This document shows, in pieces, positions 20,327 to 30,185 of a stretch of DNA of 64,000 nt (positions are counted from its first letter, which is position 1; the number at the start of each line of letters is the position of its first letter). The notes under the pieces were generated by a model. That model did not search any database. It was not told where the DNA came from and was given only the letters and a program-made list of their open reading frames with translations. A program made the position numbers and the translations under genes. The DNA lies in contig CAKUOS010000001.1 in NCBI GenBank assembly GCA_934670025.1, forward strand, positions 62,001 through 126,000, read 5' to 3'. The stretch is from an uncultured Oscillospiraceae bacterium (lineage in GTDB: Bacteria; Bacillota; Clostridia; Oscillospirales; Oscillospiraceae).

Positions 20327-20476
20327 ATGGAATATGAAAAACTTTACGCCGCGATGGTCGATGCTTCGGAACGCGCCATCGCGGCGCTGGAGGCCGCGGA
20401 CTACGGCCGGGCCAGAAGCATTCTCATCGAGGCCGAGCAGAGCTGCGAGGAGCAGTATTTGCAGGGCGCCGAATGA
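20327..20476 (+). CDS. Small acidic hypothetical protein, 49 residues
   Basis: A short gene with good signals: sigma-A promoter, GGAGG with 9-base spacing to the ATG at 20327 (an in-frame ATG at 20321 is too close), and a terminator 25 bases after the stop. The product (MEYEKLYAAMVDASERAIAA..., ending CEEQYLQGAE) is acidic and predicted wholly helical, two amphipathic helices of about 20 residues like a small helical hairpin. I do not recognise a family; function unknown. Confidence 0.7.
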   Translation: MEYEKLYAAMVDASERAIAALEAADYGRARSILIEAEQSCEEQYLQGAE

Positions 20477-20500
20477 GGCGGAAACAATCGAGATAAAACA

Positions 20501-20530
20501 AAGCATCGCCAGGCGATGCTTCTTATTCTC
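20501..20530 (+). terminator. Terminator after the 49-residue gene
   Basis: AAGCATCGCC and GGCGATGCTT form a 10-bp stem, followed by a pyrimidine-rich tail (CTTATTCTC) rather than a clean T-run. Confidence 0.6.
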
Positions 20531-20990
20531 TGCGCGCTTTTCTTTCCAGACCGCAAGCGGCTTCGCTGATTTGCGATCTGGTTTTTATTCTCTGTGGTCG
20601 TTTCATCGGGATCGTTTCCAACGTGTCTCCGACGGCCATATCTTTTCCCGTGCGTGGGAAAAGATATGGAAGAAAAGGACGCTGTTTGCTCAGAAACCGC
20701 CATCACGTATCTTCTCAAAAAAGGGACGGTCTTATCGGGCCGCCCCTTTTGCCTATCTGATTTTAACTGCCGAAAGAGCACGCCCTTGTTTGTGATGGCG
20801 GTGTCGGTGCAGAGGAAATTTGCAGCGTGCGCCTGCGGGCGCAGGAATCGTAGGGGCCGACAGAGTCGTCGGCCCCTACAGGGTGCAGAGCAAACTTGCG
20901 GGTCGGCAGAGTCGTCCGCCTCCCCGCAGATGCATACGAAATTCGCCTTCATACATAAGATTTAAATTGTTCACAAATAATTTAAGTCTG
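20521..20990. repeat. Gene-free 470-base stretch with intergenic repeat hairpins
   Basis: No credible gene. It holds: a hairpin CCAGACCGCAA/TTGCGATCTGG with TTTTT after it (20546-20586), closely related to one at 52484-52522; an AAAAGGGACGG/CCGCCCCTTTT hairpin (20719-20750) inside a larger imperfect inverted repeat ACCGCCATCAC ... GTGATGGCGGT (about 20696-20806); and a perfect 12-bp palindrome GTAGGGGCCGAC/GTCGGCCCCTAC (20850-20879) followed by a second similar hairpin (about 20900-20928). These look like dispersed palindromic elements. Confidence 0.55.
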
Positions 20991-20996
20991 CGGGGC

Positions 20997-21025
20997 TTGA
21001 CATTCCATGGATGCGGTGGTACACT
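20997..21025 (+). promoter_or_regulatory. Promoter of hrcA-grpE-dnaK-dnaJ
   Basis: TTGACA and TACACT with exact 17-base spacing, five bases before the CIRCE element. Confidence 0.88.
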
Positions 21026-21029
21026 GCGT

Positions 21030-21056
21030 TTAGCACTCATGGATAAGGAGTGCTAA
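21030..21056 (+). promoter_or_regulatory. CIRCE operator of the hrcA-dnaK operon
   Basis: A perfect consensus: TTAGCACTC, nine bases, GAGTGCTAA, placed at the transcription start region. HrcA bound here represses its own operon until heat or misfolded protein titrates the chaperones. Confidence 0.97.
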
Positions 21057-21073
21057 GCAAAGGAGGCGCGATG

Positions 21074-22147
21074 ATGGAACTGTCCGACCGGAAAAAGAAG
21101 ATCCTGCGGGCGATCGTAGATCTGTATATCCGCACGGCGGAGCCCGTCGCGTCGAAAACCATCGCGCAGATGCCCGACATGGACTTCTCCTCCGCGACCA
21201 TCCGCAACGAGATGGCGGAGCTGACCACGCTCGGATATCTCGAACAGCCGCACACGTCCGCCGGCCGCATCCCCTCGGCCGCGGGATACCGGCTGTATGT
21301 GGATGAGCTGATGCAGGACTACCGCCTGTCGACCGACGAAACGCGGTCGATCAATCAGGCGATGGAGCTGAAGATGCAGGAGGTCGACAAGGTCGTCTCG
21401 CAGGTCGGCAAGCTCGTCTCGCAGATGACGAATCTGCCGGCGTATGCAATGGCCGCGCGCGCGGGCGGAATTACCGTCAAGCGCTTTGACCTGATCCTGG
21501 CCGACAGCGGCAGCTTCATCCTGGTGGTGATGCTGAGCGACGATTCGGTCAAGAACAAGCTCATCCGCCTGCCCGTCGAACTGACGGCCGCGGATCTGAC
21601 GCTGCTGGCCGCCGTCCTCAACGCAAGCGTCACCGACCTGACGGCCGAACAGATCACGCCCGAGGTGCTTGCAAAGGTCACCCGGAGCGCAGGCGCGGCC
21701 GCAGAGCTCGTGCCCGTCGTGATGGATTTTGTGACGGGGCTTCTGCGTGCGGAGCACAGCGAGGTCTATATGACCGGTCAGGCCAGACTCCTCGGCCAGC
21801 CCGAATACCACGACATCGACAAGGCACAGAAGATGCTGACCACGCTCGATGAGGACGTGGTTTCCAATCTCCCGGCGGCGCTGCAATCGGGCAGCCGCAC
21901 ACAGATCCTTGTGGGACCGGAGAACGTGGCGCAGGAGCTGAAAGACACGAGCGTCGTGATGACGAAGTTCGACATCGGCGACGGTATGCAGGGACTGATC
22001 GGCGTGGTCGGCCCGACAAGAATGGATTACGCGCAGATCACCGCGCGGCTGAGCTACTTTGCGGAGAATCTGAGCCGTATGTTCCAGAAAAATCAGACGC
22101 CGGCGCTGCACGAACCTGAAAATAAGCACAATGACCCGGAGGCATAG
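21074..22147 (+). CDS. hrcA: Heat-inducible transcription repressor HrcA
   Basis: A 357-residue repressor: N-terminal winged helix (LSDRKKKILRAIVDLYIRTAEP, FSSATIRNEMAELTTLGYLEQPHTSAGRIPS) and a C-terminal GAF-like dimerisation domain (NLSRMFQKNQ end, IGVVGPTRMDYAQITARLSYF). Two tandem ATGs (21071, 21074) follow AGGAGG; 21074 has the better 7-base spacing. The gene is first in the operon and self-regulated through the CIRCE upstream. Confidence 0.96.
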   Translation: MELSDRKKKILRAIVDLYIRTAEPVASKTIAQMPDMDFSSATIRNEMAELTTLGYLEQPHTSAGRIPSAAGYRLYVDELMQDYRLSTDETRSINQAMELKMQEVDKVVSQVGKLVSQMTNLPAYAMAARAGGITVKRFDLILADSGSFILVVMLSDDSVKNKLIRLPVELTAADLTLLAAVLNASVTDLTAEQITPEVLAKVTRSAGAAAELVPVVMDFVTGLLRAEHSEVYMTGQARLLGQPEYHDIDKAQKMLTTLDEDVVSNLPAALQSGSRTQILVGPENVAQELKDTSVVMTKFDIGDGMQGLIGVVGPTRMDYAQITARLSYFAENLSRMFQKNQTPALHEPENKHNDPEA

Positions 22148-22149
22148 AT

Positions 22150-22734
22150 ATGAGTAAGAAAACGAACCAGAACGCGGATCCCAAGGATCCGAAGCCGGCG
22201 GCCGAGGCACCGGAAACGGCCGCGCAGCAGCCCGAGACCGAAGCCGCGCAGCAGTCCGAGGCGCAAAAGCCCGAGGACGCCGCACAGCAGGAGGCTTCCG
22301 AATTCGAAAAGGCCAAACAGGCGCTGGCGCAGGAGCATGACAGCTATCTGCGGCTGGCCGCGGAATACGACAACTTCCGCAAGCGCAGCCAGAAGGAAAA
22401 GGACAACCTCTACACCGAGATCCGGTCGGAGACGGTGGAGAAGTTCCTGCCGGTGTACGACAATCTTGAGCGCGCGCTGGCGCAGGAAACGCAGGACGCG
22501 GCCTTTAAAAAGGGCGTGGAGATGACGATGAACCAGCTTGTTTCCGTGATGGAAAAGCTGGGCGTCGTGAGCTTCGGCGCGGCCGGCGAAGTCTTTGACC
22601 CGCAGCTGCACAACGCGGTCATGCACGTCGAAGACGAGGCGCTCGGCGAGAACGTCATCGCGGAGGTCTTCCAGAAGGGCTTCAAGGTCGGCGAAAAGGT
22701 CGTCCGCTTCGCAATGGTCAAGGTTGCGAATTAA
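22150..22734 (+). CDS. grpE: Nucleotide exchange factor GrpE
   Basis: A 194-residue protein: a disordered Gln/Glu/Ala/Pro-rich N terminus (about 1-55), a long helix with YLRLAAEYDNFRKRSQKEKDNLY that forms the dimer, and the C-terminal beta-wing ending VGEKVVRFAMVKVAN. It releases ADP from DnaK. The ATG is 2 bases after the hrcA stop; the GGAGG site lies inside hrcA. Confidence 0.96.
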   Translation: MSKKTNQNADPKDPKPAAEAPETAAQQPETEAAQQSEAQKPEDAAQQEASEFEKAKQALAQEHDSYLRLAAEYDNFRKRSQKEKDNLYTEIRSETVEKFLPVYDNLERALAQETQDAAFKKGVEMTMNQLVSVMEKLGVVSFGAAGEVFDPQLHNAVMHVEDEALGENVIAEVFQKGFKVGEKVVRFAMVKVAN

Positions 22735-22794
22735 ACAGCACCCAGGCCGGGGATCCGGCAGCATATAAATTTGTAAATACAGGCATTCATATAG

Positions 22795-24651
<1,857 letters not shown>

Positions 24652-24667
24652 TTCGTGCAGTACAGTT

Positions 24668-24697
24668 CGATAGGGGCGGCAAAGACCGCCCCTATCG
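24668..24697 (+). other. Hairpin between dnaK and dnaJ
   Basis: CGATAGGGGCGG and its complement CCGCCCCTATCG form a 12-bp stem with no T-run. It may lower dnaJ expression relative to dnaK or protect the dnaK 3' end. Confidence 0.6.
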
Positions 24698-24729
24698 GCT
24701 GTTCCCCACCGAATTCGAGGTGAGAAAGT

Positions 24730-25878
24730 ATGGCAGATCAGAACAAACGGGATTATTACGAGGTGTTGGGCGTTGAAAAGAACGCATCCGACGCCGAGAT
24801 CAAAAAGGCCTACCGCAAGCTGGCGATGAAATACCACCCGGATCAGAATCCGGGCGACAAGGTTGCGGAGGAAAAATTCAAGGAGATCAACGAGGCCTAC
24901 GAGGTGCTGTCGGACGCGGATAAAAAGGCGCGGTACGACCAGTACGGCTTCGCAGGCGTCGATCCGAACTTCAATCCGAACGCCGGTTTCGGCGGCTTCG
25001 GCGGCGGTTTCGGCGGCTTCGGCGATCTGGGTGATATCTTCGGCGACTTTTTCGGCGGCGGTGCGTCGGCGTCCTCCGGACGCAGAAGAGGCCCCAGCAA
25101 GGGCCAGAACGTCGTCAGCGAGATCGAGATCAGCTTTGAGGACGCGGCCTTCGGCTGCGAACGCGAGATCACGTATTCGCGCATCGAGACGTGCAGCACC
25201 TGCCACGGTACCGGCACGAAGGAGGGCACGAGCCCCCAGACCTGTACGTATTGCCACGGCACCGGCGCGGTGCGCACGCAGCAGAACTTCATGGGCATGA
25301 CCATGCAGTCCTCGCAGCCGTGCCCGAAGTGCGGCGGCACCGGCACGATCATCACCGACCCCTGCACATCCTGCCGCGGCAAGGGCAAGGTGCGCCACAC
25401 GAAGACCATCAAGGTCAAGGTTCCGGCCGGTATCGACGACGGGCAGTCCTTCCGTGTGCGCGATGAGGGTAACGCCGGTTCCAATGGCGGCCCGAACGGC
25501 GATCTGCTCGTGACCGTGTCCGTGCGCAAGCACCCGATCTTCACGCGCGACGGCGCGAACGTCATGTGCCAGATGCCGATCTCCTTTACGCAGGCGGCGC
25601 TCGGCGCGTCGATCGAGGTGCCGACGCTCGACGGCAAGGTGCGCTATCAGATCCCCGAGGGCACGCAGACCGGCACAACGTTCCGTCTGCGCGGCAAGGG
25701 CATCCCCTACGTCGGCTACAAGACGCGCGGCGATCAGTTCGTTACCGTCGTCGTCGAGACGCCGACGAAGCTCACGCGCGAGCAGAAGGAGCTCCTGAAG
25801 CAGCTCGAATCGTCCGTCGGCGACGACGGCCAGCCGAAGCGCAAGAGCTTCTTCGACAAGCTGAAGGATTCGCTGTAA
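24730..25878 (+). CDS. dnaJ: Chaperone DnaJ (Hsp40, class A)
   Basis: A 382-residue co-chaperone that stimulates DnaK ATPase. J domain with KYHPDQNPG near residue 35 (HPD), a Gly/Phe-rich linker ([19 protein letters not shown]), four zinc-binding CxxCxGxG repeats ([32 protein letters not shown]), then the C-terminal substrate domain ending in [21 protein letters not shown] precedes the ATG. Confidence 0.98.
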   Translation: MADQNKRDYYEVLGVEKNASDAEIKKAYRKLAMKYHPDQNPGDKVAEEKFKEINEAYEVLSDADKKARYDQYGFAGVDPNFNPNAGFGGFGGGFGGFGDLGDIFGDFFGGGASASSGRRRGPSKGQNVVSEIEISFEDAAFGCEREITYSRIETCSTCHGTGTKEGTSPQTCTYCHGTGAVRTQQNFMGMTMQSSQPCPKCGGTGTIITDPCTSCRGKGKVRHTKTIKVKVPAGIDDGQSFRVRDEGNAGSNGGPNGDLLVTVSVRKHPIFTRDGANVMCQMPISFTQAALGASIEVPTLDGKVRYQIPEGTQTGTTFRLRGKGIPYVGYKTRGDQFVTVVVETPTKLTREQKELLKQLESSVGDDGQPKRKSFFDKLKDSL

Positions 25879-25890
25879 GGCAAAAAATCG

Positions 25891-25923
25891 GCGATCCTGC
25901 CAAACCGGCAGGATCGCTTTTTT
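25891..25923 (+). terminator. Terminator of the dnaK operon
   Basis: GCGATCCTGCC / GGCAGGATCGC stem followed by TTTTTT; it overlaps the stop of the convergent trmO. Confidence 0.92.
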
Positions 25924-26599
25924 ACAGTTTGACGATCTCCGCGACCGTCAGCGTGCGGCCGTCGATATAAAAGCGCACGTCGAAGCCCGCAAAGTTGAAG
26001 CCGTAGCGGCGGGTCGGATCATGCTGGTAGCCGGGGATCGGCCCGCAGGCAAGCGTCTGGCGAAGACCGGCGCGCTTTTCTTCCGGGATCATCGCCTCGA
26101 GCGCCGGCGGGAAGACAATGGTCAGCGGCTCTGCGTCGCGTCTGCCGTCGAAGCCGTCGACGGCGTCGGGATGGCTGTCGGCATAGGGAAGATAGGGCTT
26201 GATGTCGTAGAGCGGCGTGCCGTCCACGAGATCCGCACCTGCGACATACAGGACCGGGCCGTCTTTGGTGTGAAGCTCCGCCTTTACGAGGCGCACGCAC
26301 GAAAGGCCCAGCGGATTCGGCCGGAACGGCGAGCGTGTGGCGAACACGCCCACGCGCGTCTTGCCGCCGAGCTTCGGCGGCAGCACCGTCGGCGACCAGC
26401 CCGCGCCCGCGAGCTTGTCAAACTCCCAGATGAGCCACAGGTGCGAAAAATCCGCAATGCCGCGCAGGCAGTCCGGATTGCGGTACGGCGGCTCGAAGAC
26501 GATGGTCGAGACGAGTTCGGAGGCCAGCCCCGACTGGCGCGGCACGCCGAACTTCGTCGGGAAATCGGTATGGATATGGGCGATGGGTTCGATGATCAT
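25922..26599 (-). CDS. trmO: tRNA N6-threonylcarbamoyladenosine methyltransferase TrmO (TsaA/YaeB family)
   Basis: A 225-residue protein with the family core IAHIHTDFPTKFGVPRQ at the N terminus, DFSHLWLIWEFD, GVFATRSPFRPNPLGLSCVRL (SAM site) and the DLVDGTPLYDIKPYLPYAD block. It methylates t6A37 of tRNA using SAM. The frame continues to a GTG at 26608, but ATG 26599 has AGAGGTG at a 6-base spacing and is preferred. It is monocistronic and divergent from greA. Confidence 0.9.
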   Translation of the reverse strand: MIIEPIAHIHTDFPTKFGVPRQSGLASELVSTIVFEPPYRNPDCLRGIADFSHLWLIWEFDKLAGAGWSPTVLPPKLGGKTRVGVFATRSPFRPNPLGLSCVRLVKAELHTKDGPVLYVAGADLVDGTPLYDIKPYLPYADSHPDAVDGFDGRRDAEPLTIVFPPALEAMIPEEKRAGLRQTLACGPIPGYQHDPTRRYGFNFAGFDVRFYIDGRTLTVAEIVKL

Positions 26600-26663
26600 G
26601 GCGGACACCTCTGTGTTTCATTCTCAATATCATACCACACAATCGGAAAATTGCAAAATCCGT

Positions 26664-26692
26664 TTTACTTTTCAGCCGAAAAGGCGTAAAAT
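26664..26692 (+). promoter_or_regulatory. Promoter of greA
   Basis: TTTACT and TAAAAT with 17-base spacing, 28 bases ahead of the greA ATG. Confidence 0.7.
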
Positions 26693-26719
26693 ACAAGCTG
26701 CACAGGAGGTGCAAACGAT

Positions 26720-27223
26720 ATGAATGACGAATTGACAGCCGTCGATATCAAAAAGATGGAGCAGGAGGTCGAGTACCGCCGGTTGCAGCTGCGGCCGCAG
26801 CTGCTGGAGGATGTGAAGACCGCGCGCGAGTTCGGCGATCTGAGCGAAAACTTTGAATACAAGGCGGCCAAGCGTGAAAAAAACCGCAACGACAGCCGCA
26901 TCCGGTACCTGGAGCGCATGATCAAGACCGCGAAGGTCATCGACGCAAGCTCGAACCCGGACGAGATCGGCCTGTTCGACAAGGTGACGATCTATATCGA
27001 GGAGGACGACGAGGAGCAGACCATCGAGCTGGTCACGACGCTGCGGCAGAACGCGCTCAAGGGCCTCATCAGCAAGGAATCGCCCGTCGGCAAGGCCGTC
27101 ATGGGCCACAAAAAGGGCGACCGCGTGACGGTACACGTCAACGACAATTACAGCTATGACATCGTCATCCGCGACGTGCAGAAGGGCACGGACGACGAGT
27201 CGCTGCCCATCAGCAGCTATTAA
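26720..27223 (+). CDS. greA: Transcription elongation factor GreA
   Basis: A 167-residue protein: N-terminal coiled coil (about 1-75) with the tip acidic motif in AREFGDLSENFEYKAAKREK, and a C-terminal FKBP-like domain with ESPVGKAVMGHKKGDRVTV. It rescues backtracked RNA polymerase by stimulating transcript cleavage. AGGAGGTG precedes the ATG. Confidence 0.96.
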   Translation: MNDELTAVDIKKMEQEVEYRRLQLRPQLLEDVKTAREFGDLSENFEYKAAKREKNRNDSRIRYLERMIKTAKVIDASSNPDEIGLFDKVTIYIEEDDEEQTIELVTTLRQNALKGLISKESPVGKAVMGHKKGDRVTVHVNDNYSYDIVIRDVQKGTDDESLPISSY

Positions 27224-27249
27224 GCCGCCGTTAAGAAGGCACGGCGCAC

Positions 27250-27278
27250 TTGACGTGCGGCAGAATTTATGCTTAAAT
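27250..27278 (+). promoter_or_regulatory. Promoter of the Mn2+ riboswitch transcript
   Basis: TTGACG and TTAAAT with 17-base spacing, 10 bases ahead of the riboswitch P1 stem. Confidence 0.6.
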
Positions 27279-27287
27279 AGATTGCAA

Positions 27288-27378
27288 GATAAAAGGGAGT
27301 AACAGGCGGGTCTTCCCGCGTCGTCTGCGTCAATACGGCGTTTCGCCCGCAGACGACTGAAATTGTGAGACTTTTACC
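27288..27378 (+). promoter_or_regulatory. yybP-ykoY (Mn2+-sensing) riboswitch
   Basis: The fold matches this class piece by piece: P1 TAAAAG (27290-27295) with CTTTTA (27371-27376); the conserved GGGAGTAAC loop after P1; a GCGGG/CCCGC side hairpin; P3 GTCGTCTGC/GCAGACGAC enclosing the second conserved loop GTCAATAC and a GGC/CGCC hairpin; and the closing GTGAGA before P1. The two conserved loops together form the Mn2+ site in known members. It precedes a terminator and an oadB-like gene. Confidence 0.8.
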
Positions 27379-27417
27379 GAAGCATCCTGTATGCTTTGGT
27401 AAAGGTCTTTTCTTTTT
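27368..27417 (+). terminator. Mn2+ riboswitch expression platform (terminator)
   Basis: An 18-bp stem, AGACTTTTACCGAAGCAT with ATGCTTTGGTAAAGGTCT (two G-U pairs), then TTTCTTTTT. Its 5' arm re-uses the 3' strand of riboswitch P1, so ligand binding that stabilises P1 should block the terminator: an ON switch. Confidence 0.8.
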
Positions 27418-27447
27418 ATCCAAATTTACATCCGGGAGGAACTTTTT

Positions 27448-28572
27448 GTGGCGCAGTTATTTGCAAACGTGGGAAATCTGACGTGGCAGCAGCTGGTGAT
27501 GTGGGTGATCGGCGGGCTGCTCATCTATCTGGCGATCAAACGCGACATGGAGCCGGCGCTGCTGCTGCCGATGGGCTTCGGCGCGATCCTGGTGAATCTG
27601 CCGTTGTCCGGTGCGGTAACGCAGGTGTTGGACGGCGCGGAGGAGATCGGCGTCCTGAACGTGCTGTTTGACGCGGGGATCGCCAATGAGCTGTTTCCGC
27701 TTTTACTGTTCGTCGGTATCGGCGCGATGATCGATTTTGAGCCGTTGCTGAACGACCCGAAGCTCATGATCTTCGGCGCGGCGGCGCAGTTCGGTATTTT
27801 CTTTACGTTCAGCCTCGCGGCGCTGCTCGGCTTCCCGATCAAAGACGCGGCCGCCATCGGCATCATCGGCGCGGCCGACGGCCCGACGGCGATCTTTATG
27901 GCGAACTTTCTGAAGTCCAATTACCTCGGTGCGATCATGGTCGCGGCGTATTCGTATATGGCGCTGGTTCCCATCGTGCAGCCGCCGGTCATCCGCGCGC
28001 TCACGACGAAGCATGAGCGCTGCATCCGGATGCCGTACCGGCAGAACGCCGTCTCGAAGCGCACGAAGATCCTGTTCCCCATCCTCATTACCGTCGTGTG
28101 CGGCATCGTCTCGCCGCGCAGCGTGGCGCTGGTGGGCTTTCTGATGTTCGGCAACCTCATCCGGGTGTGCGGCGTGCTGGATTCGCTGTCGGAGACGGCG
28201 CAGAAGACGCTCTCGAACCTCATCACGCTCTTCCTCGGCCTGACCATCGCCGTGCGGATGCAGGCGGACGTGTTTCTGACGAAGCAGACGCTCCTCATCA
28301 TGGCGCTGGGCCTCGTGGCGTTCGTATTTGACACGGCCGGCGGCGTGATGGTGGCGAAGCTCGTCAATCTGTTCCTGCCGCGGGAGAAAAAGCTCAATCC
28401 GATGATCGGCGCGTGCGGCATTTCGGCGTTCCCGATGTCGGCGCGCGTGGTGTACAAGATGGCCATCAGGGAGGATCCGCAGAACTATCTGCTCATGCAG
28501 TGCGTGGGCGTCAATGTGTCCGGGCAGGTCGCGTCCGTCATCGCGGGCGGGTTGCTCCTGAACTTGCTGTAA
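27448..28572 (+). CDS. Sodium-ion-translocating decarboxylase beta subunit homologue (OadB/GcdB/MmdB family)
   Basis: A 374-residue polytopic protein. The family core is clear: FPLLLFVGIGAMIDFEPLLNDP, the Na+-channel segment IGIIGAADGPTAIFMANFL, SNLITLFLGLTIAVRMQAD and GACGISAFPMSARVV near the C terminus. In known complexes this subunit couples decarboxylation of oxaloacetate, methylmalonyl-CoA or glutaconyl-CoA to Na+ export. Here the carboxyltransferase and biotin carrier genes are absent and a Mn2+ riboswitch controls it, so the substrate is unclear. Start is GTG at 27448 behind GGGAGGA. Confidence 0.88.
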   Translation: MAQLFANVGNLTWQQLVMWVIGGLLIYLAIKRDMEPALLLPMGFGAILVNLPLSGAVTQVLDGAEEIGVLNVLFDAGIANELFPLLLFVGIGAMIDFEPLLNDPKLMIFGAAAQFGIFFTFSLAALLGFPIKDAAAIGIIGAADGPTAIFMANFLKSNYLGAIMVAAYSYMALVPIVQPPVIRALTTKHERCIRMPYRQNAVSKRTKILFPILITVVCGIVSPRSVALVGFLMFGNLIRVCGVLDSLSETAQKTLSNLITLFLGLTIAVRMQADVFLTKQTLLIMALGLVAFVFDTAGGVMVAKLVNLFLPREKKLNPMIGACGISAFPMSARVVYKMAIREDPQNYLLMQCVGVNVSGQVASVIAGGLLLNLL

Positions 28573-28585
28573 GGAGGCGCAATTT

Positions 28586-28714
28586 ATGCAGTACGAAGCA
28601 TTTTTACAGACGCTGCCCATCATGGGCAAGGGTATGGCCGGGATCTTTGTTGTGACGGGCGTGATCGTTGCGGCGGTTTTGCTGCTGCGCATGACCGACC
28701 GCAAAAGCAAATAA
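28586..28714 (+). CDS. Small OadG-like membrane protein, 42 residues
   Basis: A short gene 13 bases after the OadB-like gene with AAGGAGG 8 bases before its ATG. The product has one hydrophobic helix (GIFVVTGVIVAAVLLL, residues 19-34) and a basic tail (RMTDRKSK), the layout of a decarboxylase gamma (OadG) subunit stripped to its membrane anchor; it lacks the His/Pro-rich metal-binding tail of full gamma subunits. It probably accompanies the beta subunit. Confidence 0.75.
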   Translation: MQYEAFLQTLPIMGKGMAGIFVVTGVIVAAVLLLRMTDRKSK

Positions 28715-28716
28715 AC

Positions 28717-28745
28717 TTGCGTCCGGGCGCGCGCGCAGGTATAAT
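28717..28745 (+). promoter_or_regulatory. Promoter of the aldehyde dehydrogenase gene
   Basis: TTGCGT and TATAAT with 17-base spacing, 30 bases ahead of the ATG. Confidence 0.6.
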
Positions 28746-28775
28746 AGAGGGCAAACGGAAAAAGGAGACGAGGCT

Positions 28776-30140
28776 ATGGACATCGAACAGCTTGTGCGCG
28801 CGCAGCAGGACTATTTTGCAACCGGCGCAACGCGGCCGTATGCGTTCCGTATGGCGCAGCTGAAAAAACTACAGCAGGCGCTGCGCGCGTTTGAGCCGCT
28901 GTTTGAGGCGGCCATGTATCAGGACTTCCGCAAATCGCCGATGGAGGTCTATATGTGCGAGACGGGCATGGTGCTGGAGGAGGTGCGCTTCCACTTAAAG
29001 CACCTGAAGGGCTGGATGCGCGAACGGCACGTGCCGACGCCGCTGGCGCAGTTCGCAGCGAAGAGCTTCGTCTCGCCCGAGCCGTATGGCGCGGCGCTCA
29101 TCGTCGCACCGTGGAACTATCCCATCCAGCTGTGTCTGTCGCCGCTGGTCGGCGCGATCTCGGGCGGCAACTGCGCCGTGGTCAAGCCGTCGGCCTACGC
29201 GCCCGCGACGAGCGCGGCCATCGCAAAGCTCATCCGCGAGACGTTTGACGAGCGGTATATCGCCGCGGTCGAGGGCGGCCGCGCGGAGAACTGCGCGCTG
29301 CTCGCGCAGCGGTTCGACACGATCTTCTTTACCGGCTCCGTCGCCGTCGGCAAGACGGTCATGGAGGCCGCGGCAAAGCACCTCACGCCCGTGACGCTGG
29401 AGCTTGGCGGCAAGAGCCCCGTCATCGTCGACGAGACGGCTGATCTGAAGCTCGCCGCGCGGCGCATCGCGTTCGGCAAGGTCCTGAACGCCGGGCAGAC
29501 GTGCGTCGAGCCTGATTATCTGCTCATCCAGAAGACGGTCAAGGCCCCGTTTATCGAAGCCTACCGCGCGGCGCTGCGCGAATTTTTCCCGGACGGGAAC
29601 ATGGACGAGATGCCGGTCATCGTGTCGGAAAAGCATTTTACGCGCGTCAGGGGATTGCTCGCAGGCCAGACCGCCGTTATCGGCGGGGAATCGGACGAAA
29701 AAACGCGCTTCATCGCGCCGGCGCTGCTGGACGGCGTTTCGCCCGACAGCCCCGTCATGCAGGAGGAGATCTTCGGGCCGGTTCTGCCGATGCTGGAATA
29801 CGAGACGCTGGACGAGGCGATCGCATTCATCCGCAGCCGCGAAAAGCCGCTGGCCCTGTATCTGTTCACGTCCGACAAACGAACCGAGCGGAAGGTGCTG
29901 GACAGCTGCTCGTTTGGCGGCGGCTGCATCAACGACACCATCATCCATCTGGCCACGACGCATATGCCCTTCGGCGGCGTGGGACACAGCGGCATGGGCA
30001 GCTATCACGGGAAAAAGAGCTTTGAGACGTTCACGCACGCGCGCTCGATCGTCAAAAAGGCCACGTGGCTCGATTTGCCGATGCGCTATCACCCGTATTC
30101 GGAGAAAAAGCTGAAGCTGGTCAAAAAATTCATGAAATAA
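28776..30140 (+). CDS. Aldehyde dehydrogenase (class 3-like, membrane-associated type)
   Basis: A 454-residue NAD(P)-dependent enzyme oxidising aldehydes to acids. Catalytic residues are in place: APWNYP (Asn114), LELGGKSP (Glu209) and GQTCVEPDY (Cys243). The short length and the hydrophobic/basic C-terminal extension (MRYHPYSEKKLKLVKKFMK) resemble fatty aldehyde dehydrogenases of the ALDH3/YwdH type, which may associate with the membrane. It forms a single-gene unit with AAGGAGA before the ATG. Confidence 0.9.
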   Translation: MDIEQLVRAQQDYFATGATRPYAFRMAQLKKLQQALRAFEPLFEAAMYQDFRKSPMEVYMCETGMVLEEVRFHLKHLKGWMRERHVPTPLAQFAAKSFVSPEPYGAALIVAPWNYPIQLCLSPLVGAISGGNCAVVKPSAYAPATSAAIAKLIRETFDERYIAAVEGGRAENCALLAQRFDTIFFTGSVAVGKTVMEAAAKHLTPVTLELGGKSPVIVDETADLKLAARRIAFGKVLNAGQTCVEPDYLLIQKTVKAPFIEAYRAALREFFPDGNMDEMPVIVSEKHFTRVRGLLAGQTAVIGGESDEKTRFIAPALLDGVSPDSPVMQEEIFGPVLPMLEYETLDEAIAFIRSREKPLALYLFTSDKRTERKVLDSCSFGGGCINDTIIHLATTHMPFGGVGHSGMGSYHGKKSFETFTHARSIVKKATWLDLPMRYHPYSEKKLKLVKKFMK

Positions 30141-30145
30141 GCAAA

Positions 30146-30173
30146 AAAGCAGCCCGCCGTGGCGGGCTGCTTT
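30146..30173. terminator. Bidirectional terminator between aldehyde dehydrogenase and metQ
   Basis: A perfect 13-bp palindromic stem AAAGCAGCCCGCC with flanking A and T runs serves both convergent genes. Confidence 0.88.
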
Positions 30174-30185
30174 GTATTGGGGAAC

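Noticed and set aside
20401..20952. A 183-codon minus-strand frame between the small gene and hrcA
   Set aside because: Crosses several palindromes and repeat hairpins, has no ribosome site, and its product has no protein-like pattern.
24960..25080. Gly/Phe-rich repeat in dnaJ as a possible tandem repeat element
   Set aside because: It is the normal G/F linker of class A DnaJ.
27240..27440. The oadB leader as a Na+-sensing (DUF1646-type) riboswitch
   Set aside because: Attractive because of the Na+-pump gene, but the loops GGGAGTAAC and GTCAATAC and the P1-terminator overlap fit the Mn2+ class directly.
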